This document shows positions 1 through 7,845 of a stretch of DNA of 37,971 nucleotides, in pieces (position 1 is the first letter of the stretch; every line of letters starts with the position of its first letter). The translations under genes were made by a program, and so were the position numbers. Source of the DNA: JADGHE01 sp035716025 (lineage in GTDB: Bacteria > Pseudomonadota > Alphaproteobacteria > Rhizobiales > Xanthobacteraceae); the NCBI GenBank assembly GCA_035716025.1, contig DASTKH010000033.1, forward strand, positions 1 through 37,971. The letters run 5' to 3'. The notes under the pieces are model-generated. The model was not told the origin of the DNA. It worked only from the letters and a program-made list of their open reading frames with translations, and made no database searches.

Positions 1-1819
1 CCAGTTGACCCGAGAGCGCGAGGCGCAGCGTGTTCGCGCGCCCGCGCGTGAGGTGCGCTTCTTCCCGCGTCGCGCGATACGAAGGGCACATGACCGCGGC
101 GTCGAACTTGCGGCAGTGCCCATTGTTGTTGCACATCTCGACCGCCTTGTCGAAGCCGCCCCACGCCGACCAGTCGAGAACGGCTGCGATCTTCTCGGTG
201 CGGTAGCCCGGCGGATAGCGAAAGAGCGTGCGATCGTCCTGACGCGGGGCGCGCACGATCTTCCCGGGATTGAAGAGCCCCTTCGGATCGAAGAGGTCCT
301 TGATGTCCTCGAAGGCGCGCATCAATTTCGGCCCGAAGAAGGGCTCGATCCACTGGGAACGCGCGATTCCGTCGCCGTGCTCGCCGGAATACGCCCCCTT
401 GTACTCCTTCACGAGCGCGGCCGCTTCTTCCGCGATCGCGCGCATCTTGTGCGCGCCGTCCTCCCGCATGTTGAGCACCGGCCGCACGTGCAGGCAGCCG
501 ACCGAAGCATGCGCATACCAGGTGCCGCGCGTGCCGTGCTTCGCGAAGACTTCGGTGAGTCGCGCCGTATAATCGGCAAGATGCTCGAGCGGCACGGCGC
601 AGTCCTCGACGAAGGAGACCGGCTTTCCCTCGTCCTTCATCGACATCATGATGTTCAGGCCGGCGGTGCGCAGGTCGGCGATGGCGGCCTGCAGGGCCGG
701 ATCGAGAATGTCGACGACGCCGCCCCAATGCGCGCCGGTCTTGTCCCAGGCAAATCCCAGGCCGTCCATGACCTCGTGCAGGCGCCGCAGGCATGCGGCA
801 TTCTCCGTGCCCGCGTCGAACTCGACGAGCAGCAGCGCTTGCGGCTCGCCGCGAACGAATTGGGCAAGCGTCGGCCGGAACATCGGGATGTCGCGCGCGA
901 GCGCGATCATCGTCGCGTCAACGAGCTCGACCGCGATCGGGCCGAGCGCCACCAAATGTTGCGCGGCCTGCATCGCCTCGTATAAGCCGCCGAAATGGCA
1001 CACGCCGAGCGCACGCCGGCCGAGAAGCGGCCAGAGCTTCAGCTCGATGCGAGTCGAAAAGGCAAGCGTTCCCTCGGAGCCGACCAGGAGATGCGCGAGG
1101 TTGACGGCATTGCGGCCGGGTATAAGCGCGTCGAGATTGTAACCGCCGACCCGGCGCTGGACGCGCGGGAAGCGCGCCGCGATCTCATCGGCCTCGCGGG
1201 CGGCGATCGCGAGAACGTCGCGTGCGATCGACCGCAGCGGGCTCCCGATGGGGAGATCGGAAAGGTCGGGCGCCACGGGTCCGAAATGCGCGCGCGACCC
1301 GTCGGCGAGCACGGCATCGATGGAAAGCACATTGTCCCGCATCGTGCCGTAGCGCAGCGAGCGTCCGCCGCAGGAATTGTTGCCGGCCATGCCGCCGACG
1401 GTCGCCCGCGAGGCGGTCGAAACGTCGACGGGAAACCACAGGCCGTGCGGCTTGAGCGCGCGGTTGAGGTCGTCGAGCACGATGCCGGGCTCGACCACGC
1501 AGCGCCGCCCTTCGACGTCGAGATCGAGAATGCGGGTGAGGTGCTTCGAGCAGTCGATCACGAGCGCGCGGTTGACCGCTTGTCCACTTTGCGAGGTGCC
1601 GCCGCCGCGCGCGAGCACGCTCACGCCCTCCGCGCGCGCCACCGCGATCGCGCGCTCCGCTTCCGCGACGTTTCGCGGCACGACGACGCCGAGCGGCATC
1701 ATCTGGTAGTGCGATGCGTCGGTTGCGTACCGGCCGCGGTCGAAGCCGGAAAACAGCACTTCGCCTTCGATCTCGGCTTTCAGGCGGCGTTGGAGGCCGG
1801 GCAGGAGCGTGTCGGGCAT
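1..1819 (-). CDS. FAD-binding and Fe-S-binding oxidoreductase (GlcD/YdiJ-like), 3' end cut by the window
   Basis: The minus frame is open from ATG at 1819 to the window edge, giving 606 residues without a stop. The N-terminal half is a PCMH-type FAD domain: RGGGTSQSGQ near residue 70 and ATVGGMAGNNSCGGRS near residue 145 are the flavin pyrophosphate-binding stretches of the GlcD/D-lactate dehydrogenase family. A FAD-oxidase C-terminal domain follows, with YSGEHGDGIARS and LFDPKGLFNPGKI. Near residue 560 a cysteine-rich CNNNGHCRKFDAAVMCPSYR begins the Fe-S domain seen in the long fused proteins (YdiJ type, usually about 1000 residues), so roughly 40 percent is missing. It probably oxidises a 2-hydroxyacid and passes electrons to the respiratory chain; the substrate is unknown. 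An in-frame ATG at 1870 is an alternative start; neither has a strong Shine-Dalgarno. It diverges from the aminotransferase gene across about 90 bases. Confidence 0.88.
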   Translation of the reverse strand, partial: MPDTLLPGLQRRLKAEIEGEVLFSGFDRGRYATDASHYQMMPLGVVVPRNVAEAERAIAVARAEGVSVLARGGGTSQSGQAVNRALVIDCSKHLTRILDLDVEGRRCVVEPGIVLDDLNRALKPHGLWFPVDVSTASRATVGGMAGNNSCGGRSLRYGTMRDNVLSIDAVLADGSRAHFGPVAPDLSDLPIGSPLRSIARDVLAIAAREADEIAARFPRVQRRVGGYNLDALIPGRNAVNLAHLLVGSEGTLAFSTRIELKLWPLLGRRALGVCHFGGLYEAMQAAQHLVALGPIAVELVDATMIALARDIPMFRPTLAQFVRGEPQALLLVEFDAGTENAACLRRLHEVMDGLGFAWDKTGAHWGGVVDILDPALQAAIADLRTAGLNIMMSMKDEGKPVSFVEDCAVPLEHLADYTARLTEVFAKHGTRGTWYAHASVGCLHVRPVLNMREDGAHKMRAIAEEAAALVKEYKGAYSGEHGDGIARSQWIEPFFGPKLMRAFEDIKDLFDPKGLFNPGKIVRAPRQDDRTLFRYPPGYRTEKIAAVLDWSAWGGFDKAVEMCNNNGHCRKFDAAVMCPSYRATREEAHLTRGRANTLRLALSGQL

Positions 1820-1907
1820 CGGGGTTTTGCACTTTCGCGCCGTCGCCGGCCTCGGATAAGCTCTCCGCATCGATAGACCGGACTTCGATTTGGCGAAAGT
1901 GACAATC

Positions 1908-3116
1908 ATGCCGCGAAACAGCGCCCGGACGGCCGGCCGGCATTTCCTGCAGATCCCTGGGCCGACGCCGGTGCCCGACCGCATCCTGCGGGCGATGGAC
2001 ATGCCGGTGATCGACCATCGCGGCCCCGAATTCGCAAACCTCGGCCGGCGGGTGCTCGATGGTCTCAAGACGATCTTCCGCTGCGCGGGGCCGGTCGTGA
2101 TCTATCCCTCCTCGGGGACGGGCGCCTGGGAAGCCGCCTTGGTCAATGCCCTTTCACCGGGCGACCGGGTGTTGATGGTCGAGACCGGGCATTTCGCGAC
2201 GCTGTGGAAGAACATGGCGGCAAAGCTCGGACTCCTCCCGGAGCTAATCCCGACCGACTGGCGGACCGGCGCGCCGCCGGATGCGATCGCCGACCGGCTT
2301 GCCGAGGACAAGGACCACGCCATCAAGGCGGTTTGCGTGGTCCACAACGAGACCTCGACCGGCTGCGTCTCGGACATTGCGGCGGTCAGGCGCGCCATCG
2401 ACACGGCGCAGCATCCTGCGCTGCTGATGGTCGATACGATTTCCTCGCTCGGCTCCATCGACTACCGTCACGACGAATGGGGTGTCGATGTGACGGTGGG
2501 CGGCTCGCAGAAGGGTCTGATGCTGCCGCCGGGCCTCTCTTTCAACGCCCTCGGCGAGAAGGCGCTGGCGGCCGCGAAAACGGCGCGGCTCGCCAAATCC
2601 TACTGGTCCTGGGAGGAGATGATCGCGGCCAACAGGAACGGCTTCTTTCCCTACACGCCGGCGACCAACATGCTCTATGCCCTCGCCGAGGCGATCGACA
2701 TGCTGCACGAAGAGGGCCTTGCGAATGTCTTCTCCCGCCACGACCGTCATGCCGAGGCGACGCGGCGCGCCGTCAAGGCCTGGGGTCTCGAAATCTGGTG
2801 TCGGGAGCCGCGCGACTATTCCTCTTCGCTCACGGCCGTGCTGATGCCCGAAGGGCACGACGCGGATGCCTTCCGCAAGGTGGCGCTCGAAAATTACGAC
2901 ATTTCGCTCGGGACCGGCCTGTCGAAGGTCGCCGGCAAGGTCTTCCGCATTGGCCATCTCGGCGACACCAATGATCTGACGATCGTGGGAGCGCTTGCCG
3001 GCGTTGAAATGGCGCTGTCGCTTGCCGGGGTTCCTCATCGGGCGGGCGGCGTGCAGGCCGCCATGGAGTTCCTGACCGGGAAAGCGCCCAAGGAAGCGCG
3101 TTCCGCCGCGCAGTAG
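1908..3116 (+). CDS. Serine/alanine-glyoxylate aminotransferase family protein (class V PLP enzyme)
   Basis: A 402-residue class V aminotransferase of normal length for serine-glyoxylate or alanine-glyoxylate aminotransferases. The N-terminus has the family stretch FLQIPGPTPVPDRILRAM. PSSGTGAWEAAL near residue 70 binds the PLP phosphate, MVDTISSLGS contains the Asp that contacts the pyridine nitrogen, and GGSQKGLMLPPG carries the Schiff-base lysine K202. The family moves an amino group from serine or alanine to glyoxylate, giving glycine plus hydroxypyruvate or pyruvate. ATG 1908 is chosen because homologues start close to it; a TTG at 1890 in the same frame would add six residues. The divergent FAD oxidase and the nearby hydroxyacid dehydrogenase suggest C2/C3 acid metabolism. 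Serine versus alanine preference cannot be decided by eye. Confidence 0.9.
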   Translation: MPRNSARTAGRHFLQIPGPTPVPDRILRAMDMPVIDHRGPEFANLGRRVLDGLKTIFRCAGPVVIYPSSGTGAWEAALVNALSPGDRVLMVETGHFATLWKNMAAKLGLLPELIPTDWRTGAPPDAIADRLAEDKDHAIKAVCVVHNETSTGCVSDIAAVRRAIDTAQHPALLMVDTISSLGSIDYRHDEWGVDVTVGGSQKGLMLPPGLSFNALGEKALAAAKTARLAKSYWSWEEMIAANRNGFFPYTPATNMLYALAEAIDMLHEEGLANVFSRHDRHAEATRRAVKAWGLEIWCREPRDYSSSLTAVLMPEGHDADAFRKVALENYDISLGTGLSKVAGKVFRIGHLGDTNDLTIVGALAGVEMALSLAGVPHRAGGVQAAMEFLTGKAPKEARSAAQ

Positions 3117-3126
3117 CGCCTGCCGT

Positions 3127-3144
3127 CCGGACCGCACGGTCCGG
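3127..3144 (+). terminator. Hairpin downstream of the aminotransferase gene
   Basis: CCGGACC (3127-3133) pairs perfectly with GGTCCGG (3138-3144) across a 4-base loop, 10 bases after the stop codon. No U-run follows, so it may stabilise the 3' end or act as a weak terminator. Confidence 0.4.
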
Positions 3145-3215
3145 GACGCGGAGCCGCCGCATGCGACTTTTTCACGCAAATTCCCTGCATCCACGGTGCC
3201 GGCGCGAGCGCATTG

Positions 3216-3244
3216 TTGACCGGCTGCTCGTCCTCGTCTTGAAT
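3216..3244 (+). promoter_or_regulatory. Putative sigma-70 promoter of the molybdenum hydroxylase operon
   Basis: TTGACC (3216-3221) and TTGAAT (3239-3244) are separated by exactly 17 bases, about 60 bases upstream of the GTG start at 3304. The -35 matches 5 of 6 and the -10 matches 4 of 6 of the usual consensus. Confidence 0.45.
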
Positions 3245-3255
3245 TTCGTCAAGAC
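3236..3255. promoter_or_regulatory. Operator-like inverted repeat over the -10 of the molybdenum hydroxylase promoter
   Basis: GTCTTGA (3236-3242), six bases, then TCAAGAC (3249-3255) form a perfect 7+7 inverted repeat. The left arm covers the putative -10 hexamer, the position expected for a repressor operator. The size and spacing suit a dimeric helix-turn-helix protein; no regulator gene lies directly beside it. Confidence 0.45.
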
Positions 3256-3303
3256 AAGAAAGCGAAAACAGGCCCCTCGCGGGCCATCCGGGGGAGGAAT
3301 CCA

Positions 3304-4158
3304 GTGAAGCCGGCTGCATTCGCCTACGCGAAGGCGCGTTCGCTCGATCATGCGATCGAACTGCTCGGCAGCCGAGGGGGTGCGCGGCTTCTCGCGGGCG
3401 GGCAGTCGCTCATTCCCGCGCTCAACATGCGGCTCGATGCGCCGCCGCTCCTGGTGGACATCAATGGCCTCGGCGGGCTCGACCGCATCGACGTGACGGA
3501 CGGGACGGTGGAGATCGGCGCGCTGGTGCGCCAGGCCGCCGCTCTGCGCTCCGCGCCGCTTGCCCAGCATGCGCCGCTCGTCGCACGCGCGCTTCCCCAC
3601 ATCGCCCATCCGGCCATCCGCAACCGCGGGACGATCGGCGGGTCGATTGCCTATGCCGACCCCGCCGCGGAACTGCCGGCCTGTCTGCTTGCGCTTTCCG
3701 GAGAAGTCGAGGCGGCAGGCAGCCATGGCCGACGCCGCATCGAGGCGAACGACTTCTTCCTCGGCCTGTTCGAGACGGCGCTGAGACCGGACGAAATCAT
3801 CGTGAACATCCGCGTCCCGGCAGCGACACCGGACAGGCGTTATGGCTTTGCCGAACTGGCGCGCCGCCAGGGCGACTACGCGCTGGTGGGGCTTGCCGCC
3901 TGCGCGCGCGCCGAGGAGGGCGGGCTGCGGGAGACGCGGCTCGTCTATTTCGGTGTCGGCGCAACGCCGGTGCGAGCGCGGGAGGCCGAAGCGGTGCTCG
4001 ACGCCAAGGGCTTTGCGGGCCTCGACGACGCCGTCGCCGCACTTGCCCGCGACCTCGACCCCGAGGACGAAATTCACGCGAGCGGCAAGTCCAAGAAGCA
4101 CCTGGCAGGCGTTCTGCTGCGCCGGGTCGCCGCCGAAATGCAGGACCCGTGGGCATGA
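3304..4158 (+). CDS. Xanthine dehydrogenase family FAD-binding subunit (CoxM/CutM-like)
   Basis: This 284-residue protein is the medium, FAD-carrying subunit of a three-part molybdenum hydroxylase. It passes electrons between the 2Fe-2S clusters of the small subunit and an external acceptor. LLAGGQSLIPALNMRL near residues 30-45 and NRGTIGGSIAYADPAAELPA near residues 107-126 are the two FAD-binding stretches of the family, and a CO-dehydrogenase-flavoprotein C-terminal domain follows. The start is GTG at 3304, 4-5 bases after a strong GGGGGAGGAA Shine-Dalgarno. Its TGA overlaps the ATG of the next gene (ATGA at 4155-4158), so translation is probably coupled and the subunits made in equal amounts. 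Confidence 0.92.
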   Translation: MKPAAFAYAKARSLDHAIELLGSRGGARLLAGGQSLIPALNMRLDAPPLLVDINGLGGLDRIDVTDGTVEIGALVRQAAALRSAPLAQHAPLVARALPHIAHPAIRNRGTIGGSIAYADPAAELPACLLALSGEVEAAGSHGRRRIEANDFFLGLFETALRPDEIIVNIRVPAATPDRRYGFAELARRQGDYALVGLAACARAEEGGLRETRLVYFGVGATPVRAREAEAVLDAKGFAGLDDAVAALARDLDPEDEIHASGKSKKHLAGVLLRRVAAEMQDPWA

Positions 4159-4634
4159 GCGCGACGGTCGAGATCAATCTTATCGTCAACGGCGAGCGCG
4201 TCACCGCGTCGGTGGAGCCGCGCCGCACCCTGGTCGACTTTCTGCGCGAGGACCTCGGGCTCACCGGCACGCATGTGGGGTGCGAGCAGGGCGTCTGCGG
4301 TGCCTGCACGGTGCGGCTCGGCGGCGCGATCGTACGCGGCTGCCTCACTCTCGCGGTGCAATGCGACGGGGCCGTGGTCGAAACGATCGAGGGCGTGTCC
4401 GATTCCGGCGAGATCGCCGACCTGCAGGCGGCCTTCGAGCGACGCAATGCCCTCCAGTGCGGCTACTGCACGCCCGGCATGCTGCTCACGGCGGCAGACT
4501 TGCTGCAGGCGAACGAGCCGTTAAGCCGCGAGCAGATTCGCCTGCATCTTTCCGGAAATTATTGTCGCTGCACCGGCTATCACGCGATCGTCGACGCGGT
4601 GGAGGCGGTCGCCCAGGCACGGCTCGGACGTTGA
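4155..4634 (+). CDS. Xanthine dehydrogenase family 2Fe-2S small subunit (CoxS-like)
   Basis: A 159-residue two-cluster ferredoxin-like subunit of normal family length. The plant-type [2Fe-2S] cluster is held by C43, C48, C51 and C63 (GCEQGVCGACTV then RGC). The second, helical-domain cluster is held by C102, C105, C137 and C139 (LQCGYCTPGM and YCRCTGYH). It relays electrons from the molybdenum site to the FAD subunit. The start ATG at 4155 overlaps the stop of the FAD-subunit gene by four bases. A slightly longer in-frame GTG start at 4149 is possible but less likely. The gene is followed after 97 bases by the large subunit. Confidence 0.94.
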   Translation: MSATVEINLIVNGERVTASVEPRRTLVDFLREDLGLTGTHVGCEQGVCGACTVRLGGAIVRGCLTLAVQCDGAVVETIEGVSDSGEIADLQAAFERRNALQCGYCTPGMLLTAADLLQANEPLSREQIRLHLSGNYCRCTGYHAIVDAVEAVAQARLGR

Positions 4635-4731
4635 TGCGGAGCCGCGGCGCACGGTCAGCCGGGTTTGCGTGCGACGCAGAACGGGCCGTGCGCATGCGGA
4701 ATGTTCCGACAAGTCCGGCAAGGATAGGGCC

Positions 4732-7128
4732 ATGAGAATCACCGAAGACGTTCCCTCCGGCCTCACCGCTCTCGACCGGCCGAACTCCTATATCGGCCGC
4801 TCCGTTCCGCGCCCCAATCTCGCGCGGCTGACGCAAGGACGCGGCACATTCGTGAGCGACGTCGTGTTGCCGCGCATGGTGCATGTGGCCTTCGTTCGTT
4901 CGCCGCATGCGCACGCGCGGATCAAGGCGATCCGGACGGATGCCGCAAAGGCGGCGCCGGGCGTCGTCGCGGTGGTGACGGGTCGCGAGCTTGCCGAGGT
5001 CATGACGCCCTGGGTCGGCGTGCTCACGCATCTCAAGGGCATCAAATCGGCGCCGCAATATCCGCTGGCGGTGGAGCGCGCCTGCTGGCGCGGCGAAGCC
5101 GTCTGCGCCGTCGTGGCACGCAGCCGCGCGCTCGCGGAGGACGCAGCGGAGCTCGTGGAGGTCGACTACGAGGAACTGCCGGCCGTCACCGATCCCGAGA
5201 CGGCGCTCGATCCGGCAACACCCGTCATCCATCCGGAGCTCGGCGACAATCTCACCTTCGAGCGAAAGCTCGAAGTCGGCGAGGTGGACAAGGCCATGGC
5301 GGAGGCGGACGCCGTGGTCGAGCGCACGTTCCGCTTCGGTCGCCATACCGGCGTGTGCCTTGAGCCGCGCGCGATCGTCGCCGACTGGAACCCGAGCGAG
5401 CAGCGCTTGACCGCCTACCAGGCGACCCAGGCGCCGCACATGATGCAGAACCTGTTCGCCAAGCATCTCGGCCTTGCGGAACACCAGGTGCGGGTGCTGA
5501 CCAAGGATGTGGGCGGCTCGTTCGGCATCAAGGTTCACACTTATGCGGACGAAATGGCCACGGTTGCGCTTGCGAAGCTGCTCAAACGGCCGGTCAAATT
5601 CGTCGCCGATCGGCTTGAAAGCTTCGTGACCGACATTCACGCCCGCGATCATCGCATTCATGCGAAGATCGCGGTCAAGAAGGACGGCACCATCACGGCC
5701 TTCGCCATCGACGATCTCACGGGCATCGGGCCTTATTCGGTCTATCCGCGCACGAGCGGCATCGAAGCCAACCAGGTCGTCAATCTCGTCGGCGCGCCCT
5801 ATGTCTGTCAGAACTACCGGGCTCTTGCGCGCGTCGTGTTCCAGAACAAGAACGTAATGTGTCAATACCGCGCCGTGGGGCATCCGATCGCGGTCGCCGT
5901 CACGGAGGCCCTGGTCGAGGAGGCCGCTGCCGCCATCGGCATCGACTCGATCGAGATCCGCCGCCGCAATCTCATTCCGGATGACGCCCATCCCAGCACT
6001 TCGGCAGCGGGACTGAAATTCGAGCGCCTCTCGCATCATGAAGCGCTCGCGCATCTCGACGCGATGATGAACTATGCCGGGCTCCGCGCCGAGCAGAAGC
6101 GGCTGCGCGAAGCCGGAATCTACCGCGGCATCGGGTTCGCTTCTTTCGTGGAGGTCACCAATCCGAGCGCGGCGTTCTACGGAGTGGGCGGCGCCAGGAT
6201 CTCGTCGCAGGACGGCGCGACCCTGAAGCTCGACGCGCAGGGCGCGGTGATCTGCCACAGCGGCGTGACCGAGCAGGGGCAGGGGGCGGAAGCCGTGATG
6301 GCGCAGGTCGTCGCCACCGCGGTGGGCGTGCCGATCGAGCGCGTCAAGGTGATCACCGGCGATACGGACAATACCCCTTATGGCGGCGGCACCTGGGCTT
6401 CGCGCGCCGCCGGGATCGGCGGCGAGGCGGGCTGGCAGGCCGGCAAGGCACTGCGCGCCCAGGTGCTGGCGGTTGCAGGCTCGATCCTCCAGGCCGACCC
6501 GCAGGCGCTCGACATCCGCAACGGCGTCGTGGTCGATGCCGACACCGGGCGCGAGCGCATCGGCCTCGACGAGGTTGCCCGCATTGCCTATTTCCGCCCC
6601 GACACGCTGCCGCCGGGATTCCAAGCAGAGTTGATGGCGACCCGCCACTACGTGCCGCGCGCCTGGCCGTTCGCGTTCACGAACGGCATCCAGGCCTCCC
6701 ATGTGGAGGTCGATCCCGAGACGGGTTTCGTCAAGCTCCTCCGCCACTGGTGCGTGGAGGACTGCGGCACGGTCATCAATCCGCAGCTTGTGGACGAACA
6801 GATTCGCGGCGGCATCGTGCAGGGCATCGGCGCTGCGCTGTACGAGCACTGCGTCTATGACGAGCGGGGGCAACTCCTCAACGGGAACATGGCCGAATAC
6901 CTCGTGCCGATGGCGGCCGAAATGCCGGACATCGCGGTGGGCCACGTGGTCTCGCCGACCGGCGATTCGGAGCTCGGGGCGAAGGGGGCAGGCGAGGCGG
7001 GGACTGCCGGTGCGCCGGGTGCGGTCATGAATGCGGTCAACGATGCGCTGCGCCCGCTCGGCGCAAAGCCCATCACCGAAATTCCCGTCACGCCCGACTT
7101 GGTGCTGCGCGCGCTGGGCAAGATCTGA
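4732..7128 (+). CDS. Xanthine dehydrogenase family molybdopterin-binding large subunit
   Basis: This 798-residue catalytic subunit completes the operon. Its architecture is an aldehyde oxidase/xanthine dehydrogenase a/b hammerhead domain (about residues 25-150) followed by the molybdopterin-binding domain. Cofactor-binding elements include QATQAPHMMQNLFAKHLG, DVGGSFGIK and GVTEQGQGAEAVMAQV. The conserved catalytic Glu lies in KGAGEAGTAGAPGA near the C-terminus. The loop that in true form I CO dehydrogenase carries the Cys of AYRCSFR reads MCQYRAVGHPIA here, so this is not a CoxL CO dehydrogenase; the substrate is probably an N-heterocycle, purine or aldehyde. ATG at 4732 is chosen for its AAGGATAGGG Shine-Dalgarno; an upstream ATG at 4669 lacks one and family support. 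No Mo-cofactor insertion chaperone (CoxD/CoxF/XdhC type) lies in the window. Confidence 0.92.
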   Translation: MRITEDVPSGLTALDRPNSYIGRSVPRPNLARLTQGRGTFVSDVVLPRMVHVAFVRSPHAHARIKAIRTDAAKAAPGVVAVVTGRELAEVMTPWVGVLTHLKGIKSAPQYPLAVERACWRGEAVCAVVARSRALAEDAAELVEVDYEELPAVTDPETALDPATPVIHPELGDNLTFERKLEVGEVDKAMAEADAVVERTFRFGRHTGVCLEPRAIVADWNPSEQRLTAYQATQAPHMMQNLFAKHLGLAEHQVRVLTKDVGGSFGIKVHTYADEMATVALAKLLKRPVKFVADRLESFVTDIHARDHRIHAKIAVKKDGTITAFAIDDLTGIGPYSVYPRTSGIEANQVVNLVGAPYVCQNYRALARVVFQNKNVMCQYRAVGHPIAVAVTEALVEEAAAAIGIDSIEIRRRNLIPDDAHPSTSAAGLKFERLSHHEALAHLDAMMNYAGLRAEQKRLREAGIYRGIGFASFVEVTNPSAAFYGVGGARISSQDGATLKLDAQGAVICHSGVTEQGQGAEAVMAQVVATAVGVPIERVKVITGDTDNTPYGGGTWASRAAGIGGEAGWQAGKALRAQVLAVAGSILQADPQALDIRNGVVVDADTGRERIGLDEVARIAYFRPDTLPPGFQAELMATRHYVPRAWPFAFTNGIQASHVEVDPETGFVKLLRHWCVEDCGTVINPQLVDEQIRGGIVQGIGAALYEHCVYDERGQLLNGNMAEYLVPMAAEMPDIAVGHVVSPTGDSELGAKGAGEAGTAGAPGAVMNAVNDALRPLGAKPITEIPVTPDLVLRALGKI

Positions 7129-7152
7129 GCAAAGGCGCTCCGGGGCCGGTAG

Positions 7153-7188
7153 GGACGGCCGTGCGGCGCCGAACGGCCGGTGCCGTCC
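7153..7188. terminator. Hairpin between convergent Mo-hydroxylase and coiled-coil genes
   Basis: GGACGGC (7153-7159) pairs with GCCGTCC (7182-7188) across a GC-rich internal segment that can fold further. It lies in the 64-base gap between two converging genes, so it could serve both strands. There is no clear U-run. Confidence 0.4.
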
Positions 7189-7192
7189 GGCG

Positions 7193-7630
7193 TCAGGCGG
7201 CCACGCCGGGGCTGCGCTGGCCTTCGCGGCCGCGGCCGCTGATCAACTGCTCGATGATCGCGTCGTGTAGGCGCTTGAGCCACTCTTCGGCCTCGGCGGC
7301 GCGCATTTCGGCGTCGCGGGCGCGCTCGGCGGCCGCCGCGCCGGCCGATTCGGCCGCCTGCAGCCGGCTTTCGGCCGTCTTCAGCTCTTTGATGGCTTTT
7401 TCAACCAATTCCATGCTTCGGGCTTCGGTCTCCCGCGCCCGCTCTTCCACGGTCCGCATGCTCTCGGCGGCCCGATAGACCGCTTCGAGCGCGAAGGCCC
7501 AATCGTTGTGGCCTCGGCTCTGCGGCCGGAACCGCGGGCTCGGCCGTTCCTTGAGCGCTTGGCTGAGGCGCAGAACGTTGTCGACGGGTTCGTCCTCGTC
7601 GGGGAGCGGCATTCGCAAGTTTCGTTCCAT
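7193..7630 (-). CDS. Hypothetical coiled-coil protein
   Basis: A 145-residue protein with no recognised catalytic motif. Residues about 1-40 are polar and proline-containing (MERNLRMPLPDEDEPVDNVLRL at the start). Residues about 48-130 form an almost uninterrupted Ala/Glu/Arg-rich helix with heptad character (for example EARSMELVEKAIKELKTAESRLQAAE), strongly suggesting a coiled coil. There is no signal peptide or membrane segment, so it is likely cytoplasmic. The start ATG at 7630 has a good GAGGAGGG Shine-Dalgarno. A CtrA-type box 60-78 bases upstream suggests cell-cycle control, so a structural, polarity or division-linked role is possible but unproven. It converges on the molybdenum hydroxylase operon. 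Confidence 0.75.
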   Translation of the reverse strand: MERNLRMPLPDEDEPVDNVLRLSQALKERPSPRFRPQSRGHNDWAFALEAVYRAAESMRTVEERARETEARSMELVEKAIKELKTAESRLQAAESAGAAAAERARDAEMRAAEAEEWLKRLHDAIIEQLISGRGREGQRSPGVAA

Positions 7631-7689
7631 GGCAAACCCTCCTCAACGGCCGGTGGCGGGTCGATCCGGAAGGAACATGCGCAAGACAT

Positions 7690-7708
7690 GGTTAACGGGT
7701 GGTTAACC
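7690..7708. promoter_or_regulatory. CtrA-type binding site (TTAA-N7-TTAA) within a perfect inverted repeat
   Basis: TTAA (7692-7695), seven bases, TTAA (7703-7706) match the full CtrA box known from Caulobacter and rhizobia. The site is embedded in GGTTAAC-GGGTG-GTTAACC, a perfect 7+7 inverted repeat. It lies in the divergent region, about 60 bases upstream of the coiled-coil gene start and about 140 bases upstream of the hydroxyacid dehydrogenase start. Binding is inferred from the motif only. Confidence 0.6.
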
Positions 7709-7845
7709 GCGCGGTAAATTCTGCCTACCGCCGACGGCGGCGAAGTGCGGCGGCCCCATTCGGCGACCGGCGGAGCGCCGCTGTTCAAGCGGCCCGGGTT
7801 TGTGCCATTTTGGCGATTGCCCCCTTCCAAAGCCGGGATCAAGCC

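Noticed and set aside
4486..6945. 819-residue open frame antisense to the molybdenum hydroxylase large subunit
   Set aside because: It mirrors the coding frame of a clearly real gene. Its translation is His/Arg/Asp-rich with no family motif, the usual shadow in high-GC DNA.
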